Shown here: positions 35,136 through 42,561 of the stretch, piece after piece
Layout: the number at the start of each line of letters is the position of its first letter
How positions within the stretch are numbered: position 1 is the stretch's first letter
Source of the DNA: Nocardioides solisilvae
GTDB taxonomy: Bacteria > Actinomycetota > Actinomycetes > Propionibacteriales > Nocardioidaceae
Direction: 5' to 3'
Assembly: GCF_003194625.1 (NCBI RefSeq)
Contig: NZ_QHKX01000003.1
Coordinates: 620,001 to 684,000 of the forward strand
Length of the DNA: 64,000 nucleotides
Notes under the pieces: generated by a model
What the model was told of the DNA's origin: nothing
Databases searched by the model: none
Seen by the model: only the letters and a program-made list of their open reading frames with translations
Made by a program: the position numbers and the translations under genes

Positions 35136-35936
35136 CTAGTCCGACCGACCGGCCGGAGGAGACTGGTCGTCGGCGGTGCCCCCGCCGTAGCGCTCGGCGA
35201 GCACCGTCCACTTGTTGGTGCCCTCGCGGTTGTCGCCCTTCTCGACGATCACCAGGTTGTGGAAGCAGTGCACGGCCTTCACCCACCGGTCGGTGTACGA
35301 CGGCTCGTGCGGCACGACGTACTCCTCGTGGTTGAGCCCGTCGACGAGGTCCTTGACCAAGTCCATCGTGGTGCCGCGCGCGTGCCGGTCCTCGGCTCCT
35401 CCCCACTCGGGCCAGTACGACGTCTGGGTGTCCTCGATGGCGTAGACGGCCCCGTCGGGCAGCAGCGGGAAGAGGATCTCGAAGGTCCGCCGGACGTGGG
35501 CCGGCACGTGCGAGCCGTCGTCGACAACGACCAGCGGGACGCCCTGCTCCTCGACGATACGGCGCAGCACCGCCTCGTCGGTCTGGTCCCCGCGGTAGGT
35601 GGTGATCCGGTTGCGGTCGACGAACGACTTGTCCTCGATGTCGAGCCCCACGACGTTGGCCCGGGGGAAGAACCACTTCCACGCCTTCAGCGACGCCCCG
35701 CCCTGCCGGTTGCGGGCATAGCCGCCGACCCCGATCTCGAGGAGGGTGAACTCCTCGTCGCGCAGGTGCTCGAGGAATCGCTGGTAGTGCGGGGTGTAGC
35801 GGTGCACACCCCACTTGTCGGTGCCGAAGTGCTCGGCGAGCGCGGTGAGGTCGCGCTCCTTCAGCGGGGGCTGGGGCGAGGCGTCGTCCGGCACGCCGGC
35901 CACCCTAGTGGGGTCGGGATGAGTAGGACGCGTCAT
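35136..35936 (-). CDS. SAM-dependent methyltransferase (MycE/TylF-like)
   Basis: 266 residues. ALAEHFGTDKWGVHRYTPHYQ followed by the SAM-binding LLEIGVGGYA, VVGLDIEDKS and VVVDDGSHV matches class I methyltransferases related to the macrolide sugar O-methyltransferases. Conserved DDGSH and IEDTQTSYWPEWGG suggest a metal-dependent O-methyltransferase. ATG at 35936 is preferred over an upstream in-frame Met without conserved sequence. It stands alone; substrate unknown, possibly a surface glycan. Confidence 0.83.
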   Translation of the reverse strand: MTRPTHPDPTRVAGVPDDASPQPPLKERDLTALAEHFGTDKWGVHRYTPHYQRFLEHLRDEEFTLLEIGVGGYARNRQGGASLKAWKWFFPRANVVGLDIEDKSFVDRNRITTYRGDQTDEAVLRRIVEEQGVPLVVVDDGSHVPAHVRRTFEILFPLLPDGAVYAIEDTQTSYWPEWGGAEDRHARGTTMDLVKDLVDGLNHEEYVVPHEPSYTDRWVKAVHCFHNLVIVEKGDNREGTNKWTVLAERYGGGTADDQSPPAGRSD

Positions 35937-35971
35937 GGCGCGGGGGGTCGTCCTCGGAGGACGATGGAGGC

Positions 35972-37177
35972 ATGGAGACGACCACCCCACCCCCGGGCAC
36001 GGAGCCGCACGACGTCCCGGCCACCCCCGGCCAGCTCGCCTGGCTGCGGGAGCAGCTCGTCGACTGGCGCCTGGAGGGCCTCGTCGACGACCCCACCGCC
36101 CACGCGATCCTCGGGCGCTACCACGAGTCCCGCCGCTTCTCCCTGGCCCGCCTGCTCCTCGGCCTCGGCGCCTGCTTCGTCGGCGTCGGGACGATCTGGC
36201 TGGTCGCGGCCAACCTCGACCAGCTCTCCCCGCTCGTCCGCTTCGTCGCGGTGGTCGTCCTGTGGCTCGCCGCGCTCGTGGGCGCCGAGGTCCTGGAGGG
36301 GCGGCGCTCGTCGCCGCTGCTGGTCGGGGCGGTGCGGACGCTGGCGGCCCTCGGGACCGGGGCCGTCGTCTTCCAGGCCGCGCAGAGCCTCCAGGTGCCG
36401 GCGTACGAGCCCCGGCTCGTCGGGGTCTGGGGTCTCGGCGCCCTGCTGCACGCCTACGTCACCGGCGCCCGTGGGCCGCTCGTCGTGGGCGTCGCCGGGG
36501 CCGTCGGCTGGACCCTGTGGGAGGGGCTCGTCCCGGACCCGACGTTCACCGCCGGGGTGCTGCTGGTGACCGGCACCGGGGCCGCCGCGCTCGCCGCGGC
36601 CGCGCTGCACGAGCGCTGGCGGCCGGCGTTCGCCGACACGTGGCGCCACGTCGGTGCCGCGCTGCTCCTGGTCGGCCTCTTCGTCGCCGGCCTCCCCGTG
36701 CCCGAGGAGTGGTTGCTCGACGACTGGCTCCCGGTCGCCGTGGTGGCTCTGGCCGTCGTCGCCAGCGTCGCGGCCGTGCTCCTCGGGCGGACCCGGGCGC
36801 GCTGGGAGGTGCTCGGCGGGGTCGCGGTGCTCGGCGTCGCCGCGCTGCTCGCCGCCTGGACCCCGGGCGGCGACCCCGACGCCCTGAGCGCCGCCGACGT
36901 GTGGCGCGCACTGGTGGGGGTCGTGGCCTACGTGGTCCTCGCGGTCGGGGTGGCCGCGGTCGGCACCCTGCGCGACGCCACCCTGCTCACCCTGATGGCC
37001 ACCCTGGGGCTCGTGGTCTTCACGACCTTCCAGAGCTTCGCGGTCTTCGCGCCGATCGTCCAGGGCGCCTGGCTGTTCCTGCTGCTGGGCCTCGTCCTCG
37101 CGGCCACCGGCATCGGCTTCGACCGGACCCGCCGGCGGCTCGCCGCCAGCCTCGACCAGGAGGAGGAGCTCCGATGA
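35972..37177 (+). CDS. DUF2157 membrane protein
   Basis: 401 residues. A soluble helical start (LAWLREQLVDWRLEGLVDDPTAHAIL) precedes about 11 hydrophobic helices with RFSLARLLLGLGACFVGVGTIWLVAANLD, typical of DUF2157. It ends in a charged tail. The ATGA overlap with the GDYXXLXY-type gene repeats the standard pairing of these families. Function is not established for the family; membrane biogenesis or stress are possibilities. Confidence 0.82.
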   Translation: METTTPPPGTEPHDVPATPGQLAWLREQLVDWRLEGLVDDPTAHAILGRYHESRRFSLARLLLGLGACFVGVGTIWLVAANLDQLSPLVRFVAVVVLWLAALVGAEVLEGRRSSPLLVGAVRTLAALGTGAVVFQAAQSLQVPAYEPRLVGVWGLGALLHAYVTGARGPLVVGVAGAVGWTLWEGLVPDPTFTAGVLLVTGTGAAALAAAALHERWRPAFADTWRHVGAALLLVGLFVAGLPVPEEWLLDDWLPVAVVALAVVASVAAVLLGRTRARWEVLGGVAVLGVAALLAAWTPGGDPDALSAADVWRALVGVVAYVVLAVGVAAVGTLRDATLLTLMATLGLVVFTTFQSFAVFAPIVQGAWLFLLLGLVLAATGIGFDRTRRRLAASLDQEEELR

Positions 37178-37680
37178 ACAGGTACGTCGTGGTGGCGGGC
37201 GTCGCGGCCGCCCAGCTGGCCCTGACGGCGGTCGCCGTCGTCCCGCAGCTCTCGGCCCGGCTCGGCGGGGACACCTACCTGGTGCGGGTGGCCCCCGTGG
37301 ACCCGATCGACCCCTTCCGCGGCGCCTACGTCAGCCTCGACTACCCGGACCTGTGGCCGGCCGACAGTCCCCGGGACGACGGGTGGGAGTCCGGCACCGA
37401 CGCCGTGCCGGGCGACGGCAACACCATCTACGTCGTGCTCGAGCAGGACGGCGCCCTGACCGTGGCCTCCGACTGGACGCGCACCCGTCCCGCCAGCAGC
37501 CCCTACCTCGCCTGCCGGGACCAGGGCTTCTCGATCCGCTGCGGGATCGAGAGCTGGTTCGCGCCCCAGGACGAGGCGCGGCGCCTGGAGGAGACGCTCC
37601 GCGAGGACGGCGCGGTCGCCGAGCTGCGGGTCGACGACCGCGGCAACGCCGCCATCGTGGACCTGCGGGCGGCACCCTGA
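37174..37680 (+). CDS. GDYXXLXY-domain protein
   Basis: 168 residues. One N-terminal helix (VVVAGVAAAQLALTAVAVVP) anchors a small outer domain. The family motif is present in the variant form GAYVSLDY (near residue 50), preceded by the typical PVDPIDPFR. The pair with DUF2157 is a recurrent two-gene module. A pair of cysteines (YLACRDQGFSIRCGIE) could form a disulfide. Function unknown. Confidence 0.82.
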   Translation: MNRYVVVAGVAAAQLALTAVAVVPQLSARLGGDTYLVRVAPVDPIDPFRGAYVSLDYPDLWPADSPRDDGWESGTDAVPGDGNTIYVVLEQDGALTVASDWTRTRPASSPYLACRDQGFSIRCGIESWFAPQDEARRLEETLREDGAVAELRVDDRGNAAIVDLRAAP

Positions 37681-37684
37681 CGTC

Positions 37685-37748
37685 GTGCACGTGCACCCAT
37701 ATTGCTGCGTCCCCCGCTGGTCCAGCAGCCGAACGGGTGCACGTGCGC
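37685..37748. repeat. Long inverted repeat between convergent genes
   Basis: GTGCACGTGCACCC (37685-37698) and GGGTGCACGTGCGC (37735-37748) pair over 14 positions with one mismatch. The 36-base loop itself holds GCTGGTCCAGC, so a cruciform or branched stem is possible. Probably a bidirectional terminator for the GDYXXLXY and OsmC genes, though the loop is long. Confidence 0.7.
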
Positions 37749-37752
37749 GCGG

Positions 37753-38229
37753 TCAGGGACCGGCGACCAACGTGGTCGGCTCGTGCTCGACCGGGAACGC
37801 GACCGAGGCAGCGATGAAGCAGGCCTGCCCGGCCTCGTGGTGCAGCCGCGGCACCAGGTCGACGTGCGCGGCCTCGGCCACGGTGACGGTCGGACGCAGC
37901 AGCACCCGCGTGAACCGTCCCCCGATCCCCTCCTGCTCCATCGTCCCCAGCGGCGCGTCCTCGTACGCCGTCACCGTGACCCCGTGGGTCACCGCCACGT
38001 GCAGGAACGACAGCAGGTGGCACTCGCTGAGCGCCGCGACCAGCAGCTCCTCGGGGTTCCAGCGGTCGGGGTCGCCCCGGAACGGCTTGTCGGCGGAGAG
38101 CAGCAGCGCGGGCTTCTCCCCCGCGTGGGAGCGGGCCTCCACGTCGCGGCCGTAGTCCCGGTAGCCCGAGGTCCCCGGCCCGCGGTTGCCGGTCCAGCGC
38201 AGCGAGAGCTCGTAGGTGTGCGTGCCCAT
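37753..38229 (-). CDS. OsmC-family peroxiredoxin-like protein
   Basis: 158 residues. The family core WNPEELLVAALSECHLLSFLHVA holds the first reactive Cys and AGQACFIAASVAFPV the second, as in OsmC/Ohr. It should reduce hydroperoxides through these two cysteines in the cytoplasm. N-terminal THTYELSLRWTGNRG is also typical. ATG at 38229. It is convergent with the DUF2157 pair and monocistronic. Confidence 0.92.
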   Translation of the reverse strand: MGTHTYELSLRWTGNRGPGTSGYRDYGRDVEARSHAGEKPALLLSADKPFRGDPDRWNPEELLVAALSECHLLSFLHVAVTHGVTVTAYEDAPLGTMEQEGIGGRFTRVLLRPTVTVAEAAHVDLVPRLHHEAGQACFIAASVAFPVEHEPTTLVAGP

Positions 38230-38296
38230 GTCCGGGAGTCTGCCAGCCGGAGGGCCCCAGGGGTGGGTACGTCGCCCGCCCGGGCTGGGCGCGGGC

Positions 38297-40585
38297 TCAG
38301 GGCGCGGCAGGCCGGGAGCGCAGGAGCTGGTCCACCGCCGAGCCGGCCACCTCGGCCACCCCCGCGCCCAGCTGCGTCCCGAGGAGCCGGGCCACTTCCT
38401 GCTGCGCGGGCCGCAGCGGCGCCTGGTCGCCGCCCGCGTGCTGGTCGCGGGCGAGCCGTGCGAGCACGCGCTTGGTCACTCGCCGGGTCACGCGCTGGGC
38501 CACGCGCTTGGCCACCGCCCTGGCGATCCGTCGTACCTCCGCCGGGCCGGCGCCCCGGCGCTCGGCCCTCGCCGCCGCCTTCGCGGCGGCCTTCGTGGCC
38601 GCCTTGCGGGCGGCCTTCCTGGCCGCCTTCCTGGCTGCCTTGCGCGCGTCCTTCGGCGTCGTCTTCTGAGTCGTCTTCTGAGCCGTCTCCTGAGCCGTCT
38701 CCTGGGCCGTCTCCTGGGCTGCGTGCTGCGTCGACGGCTGCTCGGCCGCCTGTCCGCCGCCCGTGGTCGCCGGGTCGGTGGACGGCTCGGGGGCCGACGG
38801 ACCGGTGGGGCCCGCAGGCGTCGGAGCCGGCTGGGGCGGGGCGGACGGGAGCAGAACCGGCTCGTCCGAGGGACCCCCCGTGGGGAACGGCACCAGCGGC
38901 ACGACCGGGGGCTCCCCCTCCCCCGGGTCCGGTGTCGGCTGGGACGTCGGCTCGACGGTCGGCTCGGCAGTCGGCTCCTGCTGCTGGGTCTCCGGCTCGA
39001 CGGAGTCGTCCAGCGGGGGCAGCACGGGCGGCGTCGCCCCGTCGGTGGGGAACGGCAGCTCCGGGTTCGGCTCCTCGGTCGACTCGGTCTCCGGCGTGGG
39101 CTCGAGGCTGGGCTCGAGACTGGGCTCGGGGGTGGGCTCGGGGGTGGGCTCGGGGCTCGGCTCCGGGGTGGGCTCGGGCTCGGCGCCGCGGGGCGTCAGC
39201 ACGAGGGTCTGCATGTCCCCGTGGTCGGTCACGGCGATCCGCCCGTTCCGCACGTCGATGCCCCGGAACGAGTGGGTGTTGCGGGCCGGCGCGTCGGCCG
39301 CCAGGGGCAGCTCGTCCCAGCCGTCGTAGAGCACCGCCGGCACGACCTCGCCCGCGGCCCAGGCGGCCAGGTCGATGCTGCCGATCCGCGCCTCGGAGTC
39401 GTGGTCCTCGTCCGACAGGGTGAACCACAGGGTCCGCCCCTCGACGGCGATGCTGTGGGTCTGCAGGTCCCGTCCGACGGGGATCGCGACGACGGACCAG
39501 TCCTGGCGGACCTTGTCGAAGCGCAGGACGCGGTTGCCGCCGTACTCGTTGAAGTAGACGGCGTCGGCGTCGACGGCGATCTGCCACGCCACCGCCACGA
39601 AGCTCCCCAACGCCGACGGCGGCGGGGTGTGGGTGGCCACGAGGCGGTTGCCCTCGGGGTCGTACCGGCTCAGCCGGGACGACGCCCAGTTGGTGAACCA
39701 CAGCGTGTCGAGGTCCGCGTCGTAGGCGAGGTGGGTCGCGCCGGGCGGGAGGTCGCTGCTGCCGTGGTGGACGCAGTCGGCGAGCTCGTCCCCCTCCTGC
39801 TCCGGGGTGCAGGCCAGGGCGTCCACCTCCGCCTGGGCCTCGGCCCTCCGCGCGAGGTCCTCCTCCGCGGACAGGCGGGGGTCGCCGCCGAAGTCGAGCG
39901 TGTTCTGGCAGCGATCCCCCAGGCCCGACGCCTTGACCCACCCGATGGTCGAGTACTTGCCGTCGCGGGTGTGGTCGCCCTCGGAGGCCGCGAACCAGAC
40001 CCGGTCCCGGCGGCTGTCGTAGGTCAGGCCGATCACCTGGTTGTTGTCCCCGGGCAGCGGGACCGCGCACGCCCGCACCGGGGTGCTCACCGAGTAGCGG
40101 ACCAGCATGGAGTGGTTGAAGCGGCCACCGCCCTGCTGGCCCCCGAGGCTGACCCAGACGCCGTCGGGGGTGTCGACCGCCGCCTCGCCCAGCTCGCTGG
40201 CCGGCACGTGCCCGCCCCAGGAGGAGCCGAAGGGCTCGGTCCAGCCGAGCAGCCGCCCGTCCTCCCGGTAGGTCTTGAGCGGCACGGCGTGCCGCCGCAC
40301 CTCGCCCCGGGCGTAGCGACCGACCTGCATGGTGAACTCGCCCAGGGTCCAGACCGCCCCCGTCCGGTCGAAGGTGGTGTCCAGCGGGTGGCCCACCAGG
40401 TCCATCCTGTGGTCGAACCGCGCGTGCTCCACGCGGAACGCGTCGCGGTGGTCGACCGTGGACCACGCGACGTCAGCGAGGTGGCTCGTGCCGGTCGTCG
40501 CGGTGGCGACGCCCGGGCCGGCCGTCACGACCACCGTGGAGGCAGCCAGCAGCGCGGCTGCGACGACGGACCCGAGAACGCGCAC
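38297..40585 (-). CDS. Secreted beta-propeller-like protein with Glu-Pro linker and basic Ala/Lys/Arg tail
   Basis: 762 residues. A signal peptide (~1-30) leads to a propeller-like region (~35-465) with repeated blade-like segments such as HLAYDADLDTLWFTNWASSRL and TYDSRRDRVWFAA, similar to streptogramin-lyase/NHL propellers. EPTPEPSPEP repeats (~467-610), AQETAQET repeats (~620-644) and a histone-H1-like basic part (~645-713, ARKAARKAARKA) follow, then a neutral end. No sorting signal is seen. GTG start with GGAGAGG seven bases upstream. Function unknown; binding of a polyanion such as teichoic acid or DNA by the tail is a guess. Confidence 0.8.
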   Translation of the reverse strand: MRVLGSVVAAALLAASTVVVTAGPGVATATTGTSHLADVAWSTVDHRDAFRVEHARFDHRMDLVGHPLDTTFDRTGAVWTLGEFTMQVGRYARGEVRRHAVPLKTYREDGRLLGWTEPFGSSWGGHVPASELGEAAVDTPDGVWVSLGGQQGGGRFNHSMLVRYSVSTPVRACAVPLPGDNNQVIGLTYDSRRDRVWFAASEGDHTRDGKYSTIGWVKASGLGDRCQNTLDFGGDPRLSAEEDLARRAEAQAEVDALACTPEQEGDELADCVHHGSSDLPPGATHLAYDADLDTLWFTNWASSRLSRYDPEGNRLVATHTPPPSALGSFVAVAWQIAVDADAVYFNEYGGNRVLRFDKVRQDWSVVAIPVGRDLQTHSIAVEGRTLWFTLSDEDHDSEARIGSIDLAAWAAGEVVPAVLYDGWDELPLAADAPARNTHSFRGIDVRNGRIAVTDHGDMQTLVLTPRGAEPEPTPEPSPEPTPEPTPEPSLEPSLEPTPETESTEEPNPELPFPTDGATPPVLPPLDDSVEPETQQQEPTAEPTVEPTSQPTPDPGEGEPPVVPLVPFPTGGPSDEPVLLPSAPPQPAPTPAGPTGPSAPEPSTDPATTGGGQAAEQPSTQHAAQETAQETAQETAQKTTQKTTPKDARKAARKAARKAARKAATKAAAKAAARAERRGAGPAEVRRIARAVAKRVAQRVTRRVTKRVLARLARDQHAGGDQAPLRPAQQEVARLLGTQLGAGVAEVAGSAVDQLLRSRPAAP

Positions 40586-40669
40586 GGGTGGACCTCTCCA
40601 CGACCTCGGGCCCCCTGGTCGTGCCCGTCCTCCTCATGGTCCGTGAACGAGGACGAGAAATCTCCCTTT

Positions 40670-40726
40670 CCCCAATATTGGGGGTTGCTTTGGGAGGTGA
40701 TCTCTACTACAGGGTCAGCAACCCCC
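40670..40726. promoter_or_regulatory. Overlapping palindrome and hairpin 3' of the sulfur-carrier gene
   Basis: CCCCAATATTGGGG (40670-40683) is a perfect 14-base palindrome. GGGGGTTGCT (40680-40689) pairs perfectly with AGCAACCCCC (40717-40726), which includes part of the stop codon and last codons of the sulfur-carrier gene. The two structures share bases and are mutually exclusive. A terminator for the minus-strand thrC operon is the simplest reading; the region also holds the promoter side of the propeller gene. Confidence 0.55.
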
Positions 40727-40993
40727 GGCGACGGCGGGGATGACGGAGACCTGGGTGCCGTCGGGGGTGGGCGTCTGCAGGTGGTCGAGGAACCGCACGT
40801 CGTCGTTGTCGACGTAGACGTTGACGAAGCGCCGCAGCTGGCCGGCCTCGTCCAGGATCCGCCCCTTGATCCCGGCGTAGCGGGCGTCCAGGTCGTCGAG
40901 CACGGCGGCCAGGTCGGCGCCCTCCGCGGTGACCTCGGAGTCGCCGCCGGTGTAGGTGCGCAGGATGGTGGGGATGCGGACGGAGACGCTCAT
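40715..40993 (-). CDS. MoaD/ThiS-family sulfur carrier, CysO-like, ending GGC
   Basis: 92 residues of the ubiquitin-like beta-grasp fold. SVRIPTILRTYTGG, LDARYAGIKGRILDE, RRFVNVYVDNDDVRFL and VSVIPAVAGG closely resemble CysO, which carries thiocarboxylate sulfur for cysteine synthesis. The chain continues one residue past the usual Gly-Gly with Cys before the stop (TGC TGA). The extra residue would block activation unless removed. It lies 30 bases downstream of thrC as one operon; no CysM or Mec peptidase gene is adjacent. Confidence 0.88.
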   Translation of the reverse strand: MSVSVRIPTILRTYTGGDSEVTAEGADLAAVLDDLDARYAGIKGRILDEAGQLRRFVNVYVDNDDVRFLDHLQTPTPDGTQVSVIPAVAGGC

Positions 40994-41023
40994 GGTGTCG
41001 GCTTTCTCGAGGAGGGCGGGTCG

Positions 41024-42313
41024 TCAGTCGGTCAGGCCGGTGGCCGCGAAGGCTGAGTACGTCGGAGGGATCGTCGCCGCGGGACCCACCTCGTCGGCCA
41101 CGGCGTCGAGGGTCTTGAGCCCCATGCCGGTGTTGATCACGACGGTCTCCAGCGTGGTGTCGAGCTGACCCGTCTCGACGAGCTTCTTCAGGACGCCGAC
41201 GGTCGTGCCGCCCGCGGTCTCGGTGAAGATGCCCTCGGTCCGGGCGAGCAGCAGGATGCCCTCGCGGACCTGCTCGTCGGTGATGTCCTCGACGGCCCCG
41301 CCCGTGCGGCGGCAGATGTCGAGCACGTAGATCCCGTCGGCCGGGTTGCCGATCGCGAGGCTCTTGGCGATCGTGTCGGGCCGCACGGGCCGGATCGCGT
41401 CGGTGCCGGCCTTGTAGGCCACGCTGACCGGCGAGCAGCCGGTGGCCTGGGCGCCGTACACCTTGTAGGGCTTCTCCTCCACGAGACCGAGCCGGATCAG
41501 CTCCTGGAACGCCTTGTCGACCTTGGTCAGCTGCGACCCGGAGGCCACGGGGATGACGACCTGGTCGGGCAGCCGCCAGCCCAGCTGCTCGGCGATCTCG
41601 TAGCCGAGCGTCTTGGAGCCCTCGGCGTAGTAGGGGCGGACGTTGACGTTGACGAACGCCCAGCCCTCCTCCTCGCCGGCGATCTCGGAGGCGAGCTTGT
41701 TGACGTCGTCGTAGTTGCCCTCGACCGCGACCAGCGAGTCGGTGTAGACCGCCGAGTTGACCTGCTTGGGCTTCTCGAGGTTGCTCGGGATGAAGACGAC
41801 CGTCTTGATCCCGGCGCGGGCACCCGCGGCGGCGACGGCGTTGGCCAGGTTGCCGGTGGAGGGGCAGGCGAAGACCTTGCTGCCGAACTCGCGCGCGGCG
41901 CTGAGCGCGCAGGCGACCACGCGGTCCTTGAAGGAGTTGGTCGGGTTGGTCGAGTCGTCCTTGACCCAGAGCTTCTGCAGCCCCAGCTCGCGGGCCAGGT
42001 TGCCGGCCTCGAGGAGCCGGGTGAAGCCGGGCTCCATGTTGGGGCTCTGCTCGATGTCGGAGGGCACGGGCAGGAGCGCCTTGTAGCGCCAGATGTTGGA
42101 CGGGCCGGCCTCGATCTCCTCGCGGGTGACCTGCGGGAAGTCGTAGGCGATCTCCAGGGGGCCGAAGCACTCCGGACACGCGTAGTGGGGGCCGAGGTCG
42201 ATGGCGTGGCCGCACTCGCGACAGGAGAGGCCGGTGGCGTGGCCGAAGGCTCCCGGGCGCAGCTGTCCGGGCGTGCGGACGTCGGTGGTCTCGAGGGTGG
42301 TGACGGCGCTCAT
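41024..42313 (-). CDS. thrC: Threonine synthase
   Basis: 429 residues. The N-terminal zinc ribbon has Cys31, Cys34, Cys46 and Cys49. The PLP enzyme follows with lysine 129 in NPTNSFKDR, the phosphate-binding ACPSTGNLANAV, and VASGSQLTK. It converts O-phosphohomoserine to threonine. ATG at 42313 has AAGGAGA six bases upstream. A SAM-I riboswitch ends just before this ribosome binding site. The sulfur-carrier gene follows. Confidence 0.95.
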   Translation of the reverse strand: MSAVTTLETTDVRTPGQLRPGAFGHATGLSCRECGHAIDLGPHYACPECFGPLEIAYDFPQVTREEIEAGPSNIWRYKALLPVPSDIEQSPNMEPGFTRLLEAGNLARELGLQKLWVKDDSTNPTNSFKDRVVACALSAAREFGSKVFACPSTGNLANAVAAAGARAGIKTVVFIPSNLEKPKQVNSAVYTDSLVAVEGNYDDVNKLASEIAGEEEGWAFVNVNVRPYYAEGSKTLGYEIAEQLGWRLPDQVVIPVASGSQLTKVDKAFQELIRLGLVEEKPYKVYGAQATGCSPVSVAYKAGTDAIRPVRPDTIAKSLAIGNPADGIYVLDICRRTGGAVEDITDEQVREGILLLARTEGIFTETAGGTTVGVLKKLVETGQLDTTLETVVINTGMGLKTLDAVADEVGPAATIPPTYSAFAATGLTD

Positions 42314-42327
42314 GAAGGTCTCCTTCT

Positions 42328-42461
42328 CTCATCTGCCCCGCGGCGTACCTCGTCGCGGGCCGGAATTAGCACCTTTTCCGCGACTGTCGACGTCGTCGAC
42401 AGGAGGCACGCGGCGGTTGCCGGGACTTCGTAGGGCCGTTCCCTCAGTCCCTCTGGATGAG
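42328..42461 (-). ncRNA. SAM-I (S-box) riboswitch controlling thrC
   Basis: Read on the minus strand, P1 is CTCATC (42461-42456) paired with GATGAG (42333-42328). The S-box core is clear: CAGAGGGACTGAGGGAACG, GGCCCTACGAAGTCCCGG, GGCAACC, then AAAAGGTGCTAATTCC. P2 (GGGACT/AGTCCC), P3 (CCGCG/CGCGG with an inner TGTCGAC/GTCGACA stem) and P4 (CCCGCG/CGCGGG) all form. The P1 3' strand lies two bases from the purine-rich ribosome binding site, so control is probably at translation initiation. A hairpin GAAGG-AGA-CCTTC (42326-42314) could hide the same site. Confidence 0.93.
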
Positions 42462-42468
42462 CGCGGCA

Positions 42469-42497
42469 AGCCTACGACGGCTGTCTCAAGATGTGCA
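42469..42497 (-). promoter_or_regulatory. Candidate thrC promoter
   Basis: On the minus strand, TGCACA (42497-42492) and TAGGCT (42474-42469) are separated by 17 bases. The predicted start, about 7 bases further, falls exactly at the 5' strand of riboswitch P1, supporting the assignment. Confidence 0.45.
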
Positions 42498-42561
42498 CAC
42501 GCGTCCCACATGTTGGCGTCGCACGCTCAGCGGAGGCCGTTCCTGGACGCAGGAGGGCGGT

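Noticed and set aside
35972..37680. DUF2157/GDYXXLXY pair as part of the TadE/vWA locus
   Set aside because: They are on the opposite strand, separated by the methyltransferase gene, and form a known independent pair.
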